From CPC320 sp002684375 (GTDB lineage Bacteria > Pseudomonadota > Alphaproteobacteria > Rhodobacterales > Rhodobacteraceae), in contig CBFIHZ010000003.1 in assembly GCA_965662545.1 (NCBI GenBank), positions 84,319 through 148,318 on the forward strand: a stretch of 64,000 bases of DNA. The letters are read 5' to 3'. Below, in pieces: positions 36,780 through 45,389 of this stretch. The notes beneath the pieces were generated by a model, which was given only the letters and a program-made list of their open reading frames with translations, was not told where the DNA came from and did not search any database. Made by a program: the position numbers and the translations under genes. Position 1 is the stretch's first letter, and each line of letters opens with the position of its first letter.

Positions 36780-37786
36780 TGGGTCCCGGCGCGCGCAATT
36801 TGATCACGGATGTCGCCGGGCTCATGGTGGGAAACGCGCAAGATGAAGACCTGAAATCTGGCAGCACTGTTTTGCTGGGGACCGCGCCGTTCACCGCCTC
36901 TTATGCGGTCATGGGTGGAGCGCCGGGCACCCGGGACACCGATTTGTTGGAGCCTGATAAATCCGTGCAATCGGTTGACGCGCTGGTTTTGTCGGGGGGG
37001 TCTGCGTTTGGTCTGGATGCGGCAAGCGGTGTTGTGACGGGACTGCGCGCTCAGGGGCGTGGATTTTCGCTGGGCGCGCTGCATGTCCCATTGGTGCCGA
37101 CAGCTATACTGGCAGATCTGCTCAATGGTGGTCAAAAAAACTGGCAGGATAATCCTTATCCCGAACTAGGGGCTCGGGCGTTAGCGGGCGTGAGGGATGA
37201 TTTTGATCTGGGCAGCGTCGGGGCGGGAACGGGGGCGTTGACTGGCACGTTGAAAGGCGGTCTGGGGTCGGCGTCACTGGTGCTGGACAGCGGGGTAACG
37301 GTTGGCGCGCTGGTTGCAGTTAACCCGATTGGCAATGTCACTACCCCAGGTGCGCGGCATTTCTGGGCCGCGCCGTTTGAGTTGAACCAAGAATTTGGCG
37401 GGTTGGGGCCGGATCCGCTGTCTGGACTGGGATATACAATCACTTCTAAAAAGCCCGCTGCGATGTCGGCGCTTGGTAACACGACAATCGCGATTGTGGC
37501 CACGGATGCGACGCTTGACAAAGCGGCTGCCAAACGCCTGGCGGTGGCGGCACATGACGGGATCGGGCGGGCAACGTTGCCTGCACATATGCCGATGGAT
37601 GGCGATCTGGTGTTTTCTGCGGCAACTGCACAGCGAAAGGCTATGGTTGATGATCGTGAAATGGCTTTTTTATGCCATGCCGGAGCGATGTGTTTGTCGC
37701 GTGCAATAGCCCGCGCCGTCTATTTAGCAACTCCGTCTGATGGCGATATCCTGCCGTGCTGGCGTGATCTTAACCCAGCGCTTTGA
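36779..37786 (+). CDS. P1/S58-family N-terminal-nucleophile hydrolase (DmpA/NylC-like)
   Basis: A 335-residue hydrolase of the P1 family, which self-cleaves to expose an N-terminal nucleophile and attacks aminopeptide, beta-peptide or linear amide substrates. I chose the ATG at 36779, sharing one base with the SDR stop. Start is NLITDVAGLMVGNAQD, then VLSGGSAFGLDAASGV and NPIGN. The expected self-cleavage site is N234-T235 in ALGNTTIAIVATDA, and MPMDGD supplies D274 and D276, 39 residues later, as in the Thr267/Asp306/Asp308 set of NylC. The operon position behind an importer suggests action on an imported amide. It is likely cytoplasmic, as no signal peptide is seen. Confidence 0.9.
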   Translation: MGPGARNLITDVAGLMVGNAQDEDLKSGSTVLLGTAPFTASYAVMGGAPGTRDTDLLEPDKSVQSVDALVLSGGSAFGLDAASGVVTGLRAQGRGFSLGALHVPLVPTAILADLLNGGQKNWQDNPYPELGARALAGVRDDFDLGSVGAGTGALTGTLKGGLGSASLVLDSGVTVGALVAVNPIGNVTTPGARHFWAAPFELNQEFGGLGPDPLSGLGYTITSKKPAAMSALGNTTIAIVATDATLDKAAAKRLAVAAHDGIGRATLPAHMPMDGDLVFSAATAQRKAMVDDREMAFLCHAGAMCLSRAIARAVYLATPSDGDILPCWRDLNPAL

Positions 37787-37825
37787 TTTGAGTAAGGCGG
37801 GCGGGGTCAGGGACTGTGAACCCAT

Positions 37826-39703
37826 CTAGCCACGGTCGTTGAAAAAGGCGTAAATCGTTTCGGCCAGTGCGCTTGAAATACCGTCAACTGCTTTGAGATC
37901 AATCAGATTGGCGCGGCTTACTGCTTTGGCAGAACCAAAATGTGATAGCAGGGCTTTTTTGCGTCCGGCGCCGACGCCCGGCACCTCGTCAAGCGGGGTG
38001 GCGGTGATGGTTTTGGCCCGTTTGGCCCGATGAGTACCAATGGCAAACCGATGCGCCTCGTCGCGCAGCCGCTGGATGAAATACAGCACAGGGTCATTAT
38101 GGCGCAGGGCAAATGGGCGTTGCCCGATCCGGTGAAATTCTTCCTTGCCGTGATCGCGATCAACGCCTTTTGCCACGCCGATCATCGGTAGATCATTGAT
38201 GCCAAAATCGTTCATAATTTCGGCCACTGCACTGACCTGACCGGCGCCACCGTCAATCAAAAGTAAATCGGGCCAGAGTGCTTTGTCGCGATCGGGATCG
38301 TCTTTTAACAACCGCTTAAAGCGACGGCTCAAGACTTCTTTCATCATGCCAAAGTCATCACCGGGGGTTAGATCGTCGCCCTTGATGTTAAACTTGCGAT
38401 ACTGGCTTTTTATGAATCCTTCGGGGCCCGCGACAATCATACCACCCACGGCATGGCTGCCTTGGATATGACTATTGTCATAGACTTCGATGCGCTGGGG
38501 GGGGGCGTCCATGGCAAAAGCCTCGGCCAGCCCTTTCAGTAATTTGCCCTGACTGGCGGTTTCAGACTGCTTGCGCGCCAGACTTTCGCGGGCATTGCGC
38601 AATGCGCCGTCGACCAATTCGGCTTTTTCGCTTCGCTGGGGGACGATGATCTCAACTTTGCGGCCAAGTTTGCCTGTCAGGGCCTCTGTCATCAGGTCAG
38701 CGTTCTCAATCGGGTGCGATAACAACAGCATGCGCGGCGGATCTTTGCTGTCATAGAACTGCCCGATGAAGGCCTCAAGTACTTCGGCCTCCTCCACATC
38801 GGGCCCGATGCGGGGATAGAAATCCTGATTGCCCCAGTTTTGGTTGGCGCGGATAAAAAACACCTGGACGCATGCCTGCCCCCCCGCCAGATGCAGGGCT
38901 ATTACATCAGCTTCGATGACACCGCGCGGGTTGATGCCTTGCGCGCTTTGAACCTGTGTCAACGCCCGAATGCGGTCTCTAAGGGCTGCGGCGCGTTCAA
39001 ATTCCATTTTCTCGGCGGCCGCCTGCATTTGAGTGGCGAGCAGTTCTTGGATCTCGGTTGAGCGGCCTGATAAAAACCGCTCGGCATCTGCGACGGTGGC
39101 AGCGTAATCGTCAGTGCTAATTTTATCGACACAAGGGGCTGAACAGCGTTTGATCTGATACAGCAGACAGGGACGGCTGCGGCTGTCGAACATTGCGTCC
39201 GAACAATCGCGCAGTAGGAACACCCGTTGCAATTGTGTCAGGGTGCGGTTTACGGCACCGGCACTGGCAAATGGGCCGTAATAGTTGCCTTTGCTTTTTT
39301 TTGCGCCCCGGTGTTTGCTAATTTGTGGGAAGGCATGTTCGGACCCGACCAATATGTTTGGAAAGCTTTTGTCATCCCGCAAAAGCACATTATAGCGGGG
39401 TTTGAGTTGTTTGATCAGGTTTTGTTCAAGCAGCAGTGCCTCAGTCTCGGTGCGTGTGGTCAGAAACATCATGCGCGCAGTTTCCGAGATCATCCGGTCG
39501 ATGCGGCCAGAATGACCCGTTGGCCGCGTATAATTGGTGACCCGCATTTTTAAATTGCGCGCTTTGCCGACATAGAGCACCCGCGCCTGAGCATCCAGCA
39601 TGCGGTAGACACCAGGAGAGCTGTCCAGCGTTCGGACATAGGCTGCGATTACGTGCCTTCCGGTAGGTGGCGCGGACGATTCTGTGGTGTTTGCTTCAGC
39701 CAT
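37826..39703 (-). CDS. uvrC: UvrABC excinuclease subunit C
   Basis: Makes the two incisions in nucleotide excision repair. The start at 39703 (MAEANTTESS) follows family practice; the longer frame adds nothing recognisable. The 625-residue protein has the GIY-YIG domain (SSPGVYRMLDAQARVLYVGK), the Cys-rich segment CLLYQIKRCSAPC, a UVR motif (QAAAEKMEFERAAALRDRI), the RNase H-like domain (EVYDNSHIQGSHAVGGMIV, LLIDGGAGQ) and C-terminal helix-hairpin-helix (LDEVPGVGAGRKKALL). It is convergent with the P1 hydrolase gene. Confidence 0.97.
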   Translation of the reverse strand: MAEANTTESSAPPTGRHVIAAYVRTLDSSPGVYRMLDAQARVLYVGKARNLKMRVTNYTRPTGHSGRIDRMISETARMMFLTTRTETEALLLEQNLIKQLKPRYNVLLRDDKSFPNILVGSEHAFPQISKHRGAKKSKGNYYGPFASAGAVNRTLTQLQRVFLLRDCSDAMFDSRSRPCLLYQIKRCSAPCVDKISTDDYAATVADAERFLSGRSTEIQELLATQMQAAAEKMEFERAAALRDRIRALTQVQSAQGINPRGVIEADVIALHLAGGQACVQVFFIRANQNWGNQDFYPRIGPDVEEAEVLEAFIGQFYDSKDPPRMLLLSHPIENADLMTEALTGKLGRKVEIIVPQRSEKAELVDGALRNARESLARKQSETASQGKLLKGLAEAFAMDAPPQRIEVYDNSHIQGSHAVGGMIVAGPEGFIKSQYRKFNIKGDDLTPGDDFGMMKEVLSRRFKRLLKDDPDRDKALWPDLLLIDGGAGQVSAVAEIMNDFGINDLPMIGVAKGVDRDHGKEEFHRIGQRPFALRHNDPVLYFIQRLRDEAHRFAIGTHRAKRAKTITATPLDEVPGVGAGRKKALLSHFGSAKAVSRANLIDLKAVDGISSALAETIYAFFNDRG

Positions 39704-40002
39704 AATTTTATCTAGTGATTCTTGATGGGCGCTGCACTCAAAATAATGCGATAGCAAGAAGAAAAATGTCCACGGTTTCTGTGGATAAGTTTGTATATAA
39801 CTTTACCGGGGATGGAATTTTTCGTTATATTCAACCATCTTCCTCACATTGCCTAAAAAATAGGCACTTATTTAAACTGTTGTTTATAAACGATATTATT
39901 TTTATGTGTGGCAAAATATTGAAAACGTTAGGTTTTTATTTAAGCTTTCGCAACGGTTGTGTGGCAGGTGCATAACTCGTGTCACAAAATGAATGCGATC
40001 CT
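39704..40002. other. AT-rich intergenic region upstream of uvrC
   Basis: About 300 bp, clearly richer in A and T than its neighbours, between uvrC and the SDR gene on the same strand. It probably holds the uvrC promoter; I cannot assign precise elements and see no gene. Confidence 0.5.
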
Positions 40003-40779
40003 TTAGTCATTTTGTACATCGGGTGTCTTCCAACCCAGATGCTGTCCCCCATCAACGCAGAGCAATTGCCCGGTTACCGCGGTTGCGTTCAGAAAATATC
40101 CAAGTGCATTGTTAATATCGTTTGTCCCTGCACCCCGTTGCAAAATTGTGTTGCGGCGCTGCGCGGCAAAGTGTTCGGCGCTTTGGCGCGCGCCCTGAAG
40201 CGTTGGCCCCGGACCGATGGCATTGACCCGCACGTTTGGCGCGAGGCTCTGTGCGGCGGTTTGGGTAAAGGCCCACAGACCCATTTTGGCGATCGTATAG
40301 GTCATGAATTCAGGTGTCAGCTTGCGAACGCGCTGATCGATCATATTGATCACCAAAGCCCGCGCCAATGGCTCATTTTCGTGATCATACAGTGGTTCTG
40401 GCGCATGCGCGGCCAGCGCCTGTGTCAAAACGAACGGTGCGCGCAGATTGCTTTCCATATGACGGTCCCAACTTGTGCGTGTGGCATTGGTAATATTGTC
40501 ATATTCAAAAATTGAGGCGTTATTGATCAGGCAGGTTATGGGGCCACCCAACGCCTGCATTGTCGCTGGAACTAGATTTTGAACTGCCGACTCGTCCAGC
40601 AGATCGGCTTGCAAAGCGATCGCATTTCGCCCCATCCCGCGCAGAAGTTCCGCGACCTCTTCGGCAGCCTGATGGGAGGTGGCATAGTGGACGGCCACAT
40701 CATATCCCTGTTGCCCCAGATAAAGCGCCATCTCCCGTCCGATCCGCGCACCAGCGCCGGTCACCAAAGCCCGTTTCAT
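40003..40779 (-). CDS. SDR family oxidoreductase, FolM/pteridine-reductase-like
   Basis: A 258-residue SDR. I start at the ATG at 40779, with GGGAGA upstream. The cofactor loop is VTGAGARIGREMA, with Arg following Ala as in NADPH-dependent pteridine reductases. The NNAG motif reads NNAS, followed by IFEYD, and the active-site segment is VINMIDQRVRKLTPEFMTYTIAK, all of which fit the FolM/PTR1 group that reduces dihydromonapterin or dihydrofolate. It lies beside uvrC. Substrate assignment is by motif only. Confidence 0.85.
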   Translation of the reverse strand: MKRALVTGAGARIGREMALYLGQQGYDVAVHYATSHQAAEEVAELLRGMGRNAIALQADLLDESAVQNLVPATMQALGGPITCLINNASIFEYDNITNATRTSWDRHMESNLRAPFVLTQALAAHAPEPLYDHENEPLARALVINMIDQRVRKLTPEFMTYTIAKMGLWAFTQTAAQSLAPNVRVNAIGPGPTLQGARQSAEHFAAQRRNTILQRGAGTNDINNALGYFLNATAVTGQLLCVDGGQHLGWKTPDVQND

Positions 40780-40798
40780 CAAAATCTCCCGCGTTGGC

Positions 40799-41752
40799 TT
40801 ACATCACTACTAAGGTGACATAGAACAGATACAGCGCAGTCAAGCCAAGGCCAAAGCGTCGGGTAATGTTCCATTTGAAAAATACGAATGGGATCAACAG
40901 GAGCGAGGCACTCAACATGACCCATAAATCAAAGGTTAGAAATGTGTTATCAACCGGAACCGTCCCGACCAAAGTGCTCAGACCCATGATGGCCAGGAGG
41001 TTAAACATATTTGAGCCGATGACATTGCCCAAGGCGACATCCGCTTGTCGCCGCAAAGCGGCCGTTATGGTGGTTGCCAATTCGGGCAGGGAGGTGCCCA
41101 ACGCAACAAGCGTCAAGCCAATGATCGCTTCGCTTACCCCAAACAGCCGGGCAATATGGCTCGCGCTCTCCACAAGTATATGTGCGCCCAGTGGCAGGCC
41201 GATGATGCCCAGCGTCAGATATATTGCGATCTTCCACCAATGCATCTGGGGCTTTGCCTCGAGGGTTAAAGATGGATGCATGTCTGTGTTTTCGGTGCGT
41301 TCGTCACTGTGGCGTTGCGCATCCCTTAGGGTATCGCCAAGGATATATACCAATAGTACCAGTAATATCAGCCCGCTTTGCCATACAAATACACCCAAAA
41401 ACGCCAGCCCTATAAACAGGCATGTGGCCACCATCATGGCCAGATAGGCTTTTTTGGTATCATGTTCGCTGCTGTCTAAGGTTGCAAATATGGCAGGCAG
41501 ACCTAGCACCAGCAAAATATTTGCCGTGTTCGAGCCAACGATATTGCCCAATGCGAGGCTTGGCACACCCTCGATGACTGCATTGATCGCTATGATCAGT
41601 TCCGGTGCCGAGGTGCCAAAGGCGACCACCGTGAGACTGACGATCAAGGCTGGTATGCCCAAACGCAAACTCAGATTAACCGCCCCTTTAACCAGCGAAT
41701 CGCCTGCCAGAATGAGGAGCGCGAATCCTAGAGCCGCCGATAGCCAGACCAC
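40799..41752 (-). CDS. Calcium/sodium (CaCA family) antiporter, YrbG-like
   Basis: An inner-membrane cation antiporter of 317 residues and about ten hydrophobic segments. The two inverted alpha repeats are plain: VAFGTSAPELIIAINAVIEG with LALGNIVGSNTANILLVLG, and VALGTSLPELATTITAAL with VALGNVIGSNMFNLLAIMG. The GTS-PE and GN-GSN residues bind the cations. The start is GTG (41752) with AAGGG overlapping the end of the small gene upstream. It is the third gene of an operon with an S49 peptidase and a small zinc-ribbon protein. Confidence 0.93.
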   Translation of the reverse strand: MVWLSAALGFALLILAGDSLVKGAVNLSLRLGIPALIVSLTVVAFGTSAPELIIAINAVIEGVPSLALGNIVGSNTANILLVLGLPAIFATLDSSEHDTKKAYLAMMVATCLFIGLAFLGVFVWQSGLILLVLLVYILGDTLRDAQRHSDERTENTDMHPSLTLEAKPQMHWWKIAIYLTLGIIGLPLGAHILVESASHIARLFGVSEAIIGLTLVALGTSLPELATTITAALRRQADVALGNVIGSNMFNLLAIMGLSTLVGTVPVDNTFLTFDLWVMLSASLLLIPFVFFKWNITRRFGLGLTALYLFYVTLVVM

Positions 41753-41755
41753 AGA

Positions 41756-41923
41756 TCAGCCCTTGCCGTTACCACAGGCGCAGGGGCCGGTACCAATATT
41801 AAAGCGACCACAGGATGGGCAGCGCGCGGCGTCCAGTCTCTTTTTCCCTGGAAACTTCAGTTTGCCGAACATTGCTAGCACACCCATGCCGACCAGAAAC
41901 AGGACCACGACCTTGAGAATCAT
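41756..41923 (-). CDS. Small membrane protein with zinc-ribbon tail (55 aa)
   Basis: Found by reading the gap between the S49 peptidase and the antiporter. The ATG at 41923 lies one base after the peptidase stop. The product starts MILKVVVLFLVGMGVLAMFG, one membrane segment, then a basic linker (KLKFPGKKR) and a tail with CPSC and CAC spaced 13 residues apart, like a half or minimal zinc ribbon, ending GNGKG. The gene ends 3 bp before the antiporter GTG. Similar short proteins occur in Rhodobacteraceae genomes as hypothetical proteins; function unknown. Confidence 0.8.
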   Translation of the reverse strand: MILKVVVLFLVGMGVLAMFGKLKFPGKKRLDAARCPSCGRFNIGTGPCACGNGKG

Positions 41924-41924
41924 T

Positions 41925-42722
41925 TTACAAACCAAACCGGGCGAATTGCGCTCGTTCTTCTATGCCTGTAAAAGCGTCTTGCACCATTGATGTGCCTAGG
42001 CGCGTCAGAATATTGCGTTTCACGTCATAGCTTCGGAACCGGACCTTGTCACCAAACCTGTCTTTCATCAGGGGCACGAGATGGCCAATCCCATCCACTA
42101 AACCCAGTTCCACAGCACGCTGTCCTGTCCAAAATTCGCCACTGAATAAATCCTGTTCGTCGGAAAGTTTGGTGCCTCGACGTGTTTTCACATGGTTGAT
42201 AAACACGTTGTGGAGCTGATCCAGTATGGTTTTAAGACGGCCGACATCCTCGGGGTTTTCCGGTCGGAACGGATCCAGTGTCGATTTAGATTTTCCGGCG
42301 GTATATACGCGGCGTTCCAGCCCTTGTCGTTCCAGAAAGGCCGGTGCGCCGAAGCCGGCTGAAATCACCCCGATCGAACCAATAATGGATCCGGGATCAA
42401 CCCAGATTTCATCTGCGCTGACAGCCAGCCAATAGCCACCAGAGGCTGCAACGTCTTCTACAAATGCAAGCACCGGCAGTTTTTTATCGTCGGCAAGCCG
42501 GCGAATGCGCGCAGCGATTAGCGAGGATTGAACCGGTGATCCCCCCGGTGAATTAATCACCAGAGCGACTGCTGCCGGTTTGCCTTTGCTAAAGGCTTTT
42601 TCAATATAGGGTGCCAGCGTCTGGTCGTTGAGCTGTCCACGACCACCGGCCGCGATTGTGCCGGTAAGCCGCAAGATCGCGACTGTGGGCGTTTTGTTCA
42701 AAAAGGGAATGCTAAATGTCAT
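41925..42722 (-). CDS. S49-family peptidase (SppA/SohB-like)
   Basis: A 265-residue serine protease with a Ser/Lys dyad, related to signal peptide peptidase A. It starts MTFSIPFLNKTPTVAILRL, then NSPGGSPVQSS, the nucleophile Ser in VAASGGYWLAVSADEIW, SIIGSIGVISAGF and the catalytic Lys in YTAGKSKSTLDPF. It lacks a clear N-terminal membrane anchor, unlike E. coli SppA, and is a single-domain form. It heads a three-gene operon with the small zinc-ribbon membrane protein and the antiporter. Confidence 0.93.
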   Translation of the reverse strand: MTFSIPFLNKTPTVAILRLTGTIAAGGRGQLNDQTLAPYIEKAFSKGKPAAVALVINSPGGSPVQSSLIAARIRRLADDKKLPVLAFVEDVAASGGYWLAVSADEIWVDPGSIIGSIGVISAGFGAPAFLERQGLERRVYTAGKSKSTLDPFRPENPEDVGRLKTILDQLHNVFINHVKTRRGTKLSDEQDLFSGEFWTGQRAVELGLVDGIGHLVPLMKDRFGDKVRFRSYDVKRNILTRLGTSMVQDAFTGIEERAQFARFGL

Positions 42723-42816
42723 ACTGCGTATTTAGTTGTATCCGCAGCTGCAAACAAGGCGGCGCAAGAATATTTATGCGTGTTTCAAAATTCGGGAACC
42801 GATCTGGTGGTCTACC

Positions 42817-43578
42817 TCAGCTGCGCAGACGATAGCCGGTCTTGAACATCCAAAAGATCACCCAAAGGCAGAGAATGATGAAGCCGCTGATGGCCAGTAA
42901 ACTGATTGTAATCGGGACGTCAGAGGCATCAAAAAACGACCAGCGAAATCCAGAAATTAAATAGACAACGGGATTAAACAGCGTGATTTTTTGCCAAAGT
43001 GGCGGCAGCATCGAGATGGAGTAAAACGAGCCACCCAGAAACACCAATGGTGTGATTACCAAAAGTGGGATTAACTGCAATTGTTCGAAATTGATCGCCC
43101 AAATTCCGATGATAAAGCCAAATAGTGCAAAGCTGATACAGGTCAGCAGCAATATGGTCATCATTGCGACGGGGTGGGCGATGGTCAGATCGACAAAAAT
43201 TGTCGACGTCGCCAGTATGACCAATCCGATGAACAGGGCTTTGCTTGCGGCGGCCCCAATGTATCCCAAAATAATCTCAAATGTATTGACCGGTGCTGAC
43301 AACAGCTCATAGATCGTGCCAGTGTATTTGGGCAGATGGATTCCAAATGCAGCGTTTGAGGTTGCTTGGGTGATCACGCTCAGCATGATCAGCCCTGGCA
43401 CCAGAAAAGCCACATAGCTGACACCCTCAATCTGGTCTATCCGGCTGCCCAGGGCTGCGCCAAATACCACGAAATAAAGAGATGTTGACAGAACTGGTGA
43501 TAGAAAACTCTGCTTCAGCGTTCGAAAAAACCGGTTCATTTCGAAAAAATAAATAGTTCTTATGGCATACCAATTCAT
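42817..43578 (-). CDS. ABC-2 type transporter permease
   Basis: A 253-residue membrane protein with about six hydrophobic segments, of the ABC-2 exporter type. Characteristic segments are LSPVLSTSLYFVVFGAALGS, VSYVAFLVPGLIMLSVI, TGTIYELLSAPVNTFEIILG and PLVFLGGSFYSISMLPPLW. Its ATG overlaps the ATPase stop by 4 bp. The exported substrate (lipid, polysaccharide or drug) is unknown; two-gene pairs of this kind are often called multidrug or lipid exporters. Confidence 0.92.
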   Translation of the reverse strand: MNWYAIRTIYFFEMNRFFRTLKQSFLSPVLSTSLYFVVFGAALGSRIDQIEGVSYVAFLVPGLIMLSVITQATSNAAFGIHLPKYTGTIYELLSAPVNTFEIILGYIGAAASKALFIGLVILATSTIFVDLTIAHPVAMMTILLLTCISFALFGFIIGIWAINFEQLQLIPLLVITPLVFLGGSFYSISMLPPLWQKITLFNPVVYLISGFRWSFFDASDVPITISLLAISGFIILCLWVIFWMFKTGYRLRS

Positions 43579-44504
43579 TTATTTGCATCCTGTAGCAACG
43601 TGATAAAAATCTCCTCGAGGCTGCTTTGCTCGGTATGTAGGTCGCGCAGCATAAAGCCCGCTTTTGACAGGTCGGACAATAAAGTGGTGATTCCGGTTCT
43701 TTCGCCAGTTGCGCCATAAGCATATTTAATGGCTTGCCCGTCATTGATCAAACTCAGATTATAAGCCGCTAAGCTTTCGGGCAGAGAACTGGCCGGTTCT
43801 GTTAATTCAATGGTCAACGTTTTTTGCCCCATTTGCTGCATAAGTGTGGTTTTACTTTCGACCAGCAAAATTCTGCCGTTATCTATCACCGCGATCCGGT
43901 CGGCGATTGCCTCGGCTTCGTCGATATAATGCGTGGTTAGAATGATCGTGACACCATCGGCTTTGAGTTGTGAGATCAATGTCCACATATCTCGGCGCAA
44001 CTCAACGTCTACGCCAGCGGTAGGTTCATCAAGAAACAAAATACGGGGTTCATGGACCAAGGCTTTGGCAATCATTACCCGACGTCGCATGCCGCCTGAC
44101 AAAGATTTTATTTGTGCGTGGCGTTTGTCCCATAGAGAAAGTTGCTTTAATATACGTTCGGTAAGGGCAGGGCTGGGGCCGAGGCCAAACAGGCCGCGCG
44201 AGAATTTTAAGGTGTTCATAACGGTTTCAAACGGCTCGAGCGAAATTTCTTGGGGGACCAGACCAATCAGCTTCCGCGCCGCGCGATAGTCGACGTTGAT
44301 ATCATAGCCGCCCACGCGGATGCTGCCGGATGTGGGGCTTGCCAGTCCACAGATCGTCGCAATCAGTGTGGTTTTGCCCGCGCCGTTGGGGCCCAGAAGC
44401 GCCAGAATTTCGCCTTGCTCTACGGCAAGGTCGACACCTTTAAGGGCGTGAAACGAATCGTTATACGTTTTCTGCAACCCATTAATCTCTAAAAATGTAC
44501 GAAT
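43575..44504 (-). CDS. ABC transporter ATP-binding protein, probable ATT start
   Basis: Partner ATPase of the ABC-2 permease. Walker A is GPNGAGKTTL, the signature LSGGMRRRVMIAKAL and Walker B ILFLDEPTAGVD; a DrrA-like C-terminal domain follows. The in-frame TTG at 44477 would remove the first beta strand. Family-like sequence continues upstream (RTFLEINGLQKTYND), and no ATG, GTG or TTG precedes it, but ATT at 44504 lies 6 nt after AAAGGA (44511-44516). I therefore extend the gene to 44504 as a non-standard start. The extent of the N-terminus is the only doubt. Confidence 0.88.
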   Translation of the reverse strand: MRTFLEINGLQKTYNDSFHALKGVDLAVEQGEILALLGPNGAGKTTLIATICGLASPTSGSIRVGGYDINVDYRAARKLIGLVPQEISLEPFETVMNTLKFSRGLFGLGPSPALTERILKQLSLWDKRHAQIKSLSGGMRRRVMIAKALVHEPRILFLDEPTAGVDVELRRDMWTLISQLKADGVTIILTTHYIDEAEAIADRIAVIDNGRILLVESKTTLMQQMGQKTLTIELTEPASSLPESLAAYNLSLINDGQAIKYAYGATGERTGITTLLSDLSKAGFMLRDLHTEQSSLEEIFITLLQDANK

Positions 44505-45389
44505 ATTGTGTCCTTTAACTTTCTTTTGAAATTTTGAACTGCCTGTGTCTAAACCTGAAGCTAAAACAGTGAAAGTCCAAAATCTCGCCTCTATGTTTGT
44601 GGACTTGGGGCGTGCATATCAAATATGTATCAAAGAGCCCAAATTTGATCACAGTCATTCAAAAATCATTGGTCATAACGGCTACAAGTACGTGTGAAAT
44701 TATTGATGCGGTTCTGTGGGCGGCGCTCTGTTTATAATATCATTATTTTGCCATTGGATAGGCGAAGAGATTGAAAGTTATACGTCCCCTTAATTTGCGG
44801 AAAAAGCAATCGTTTTTCAAATGCATAAACATTAGAAATTAATTCTAGAGGAGGATTTTTTAAATATGACAATGTTAAAACTATGTTTTCAATACGGCTC
44901 TTAAAACTGATTTATGCCCGGAATATTGAGTTTAATACATCAAAATTTAATCAAAATTATTGCAAATTAGCTATAGAAATTGACCGAAAAAATTCCGTTA
45001 CTGTATTTTTTTATTGGGCGTAAGTATCGAAAAAACATGAATTTCTGGCCGCGTCAGGCCAAGTTTTCGCACAGAATTTGGATTGGCAAGAGCGATGTAT
45101 CAGGTTGGGGTGGGCCAGTTGTTTGACCGCGCAGATCCAAGAGGATTTATTTTCAGAGATTGACCGCTAAAAAAATATATAAACATACACAAGTTGCACG
45201 ATCTTTTGACCTAGATTAACTGAGTGCTTGGCCTCAGCAAAAATAATGATATATACTCCCCTAAGTACAGGCAAAACTAGATCAATAGGCGACCAAAGAC
45301 CAAGATAAACCATGGCGTCGAGCAAGTCATAAGATCAGCCAGCTCCGACCAGAAACCGCCCGTAAGGGCCAAGAAAATGTAGGTGTGGA
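44505..45389. other. Long AT-rich intergenic region upstream of the desaturase
   Basis: Nearly 0.9 kb without a recognisable gene, much richer in A and T than its surroundings. It holds a 12-codon frame with a perfect Shine-Dalgarno (separate entry) and some short frames without family features. I see no inverted terminal repeats, tRNA or transposase fragment. It may contain a long leader of the desaturase, an sRNA, or a decayed gene. Confidence 0.5.
44866..44904 (+). CDS. Possible 12-codon leader peptide
   Basis: AGGAGG at 44849-44854 is followed after 11 nt by ATG and the short frame MTMLKLCFQYGS. Perfect Shine-Dalgarno sequences are rare in this window, which makes the frame stand out, but it is too short to judge coding potential. 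Confidence 0.2.
   Translation: MTMLKLCFQYGS

Noticed and set aside
39979..40515. 178-codon plus-strand frame over the FolM-like SDR
   Set aside because: Antisense to a clear SDR with complete motifs.
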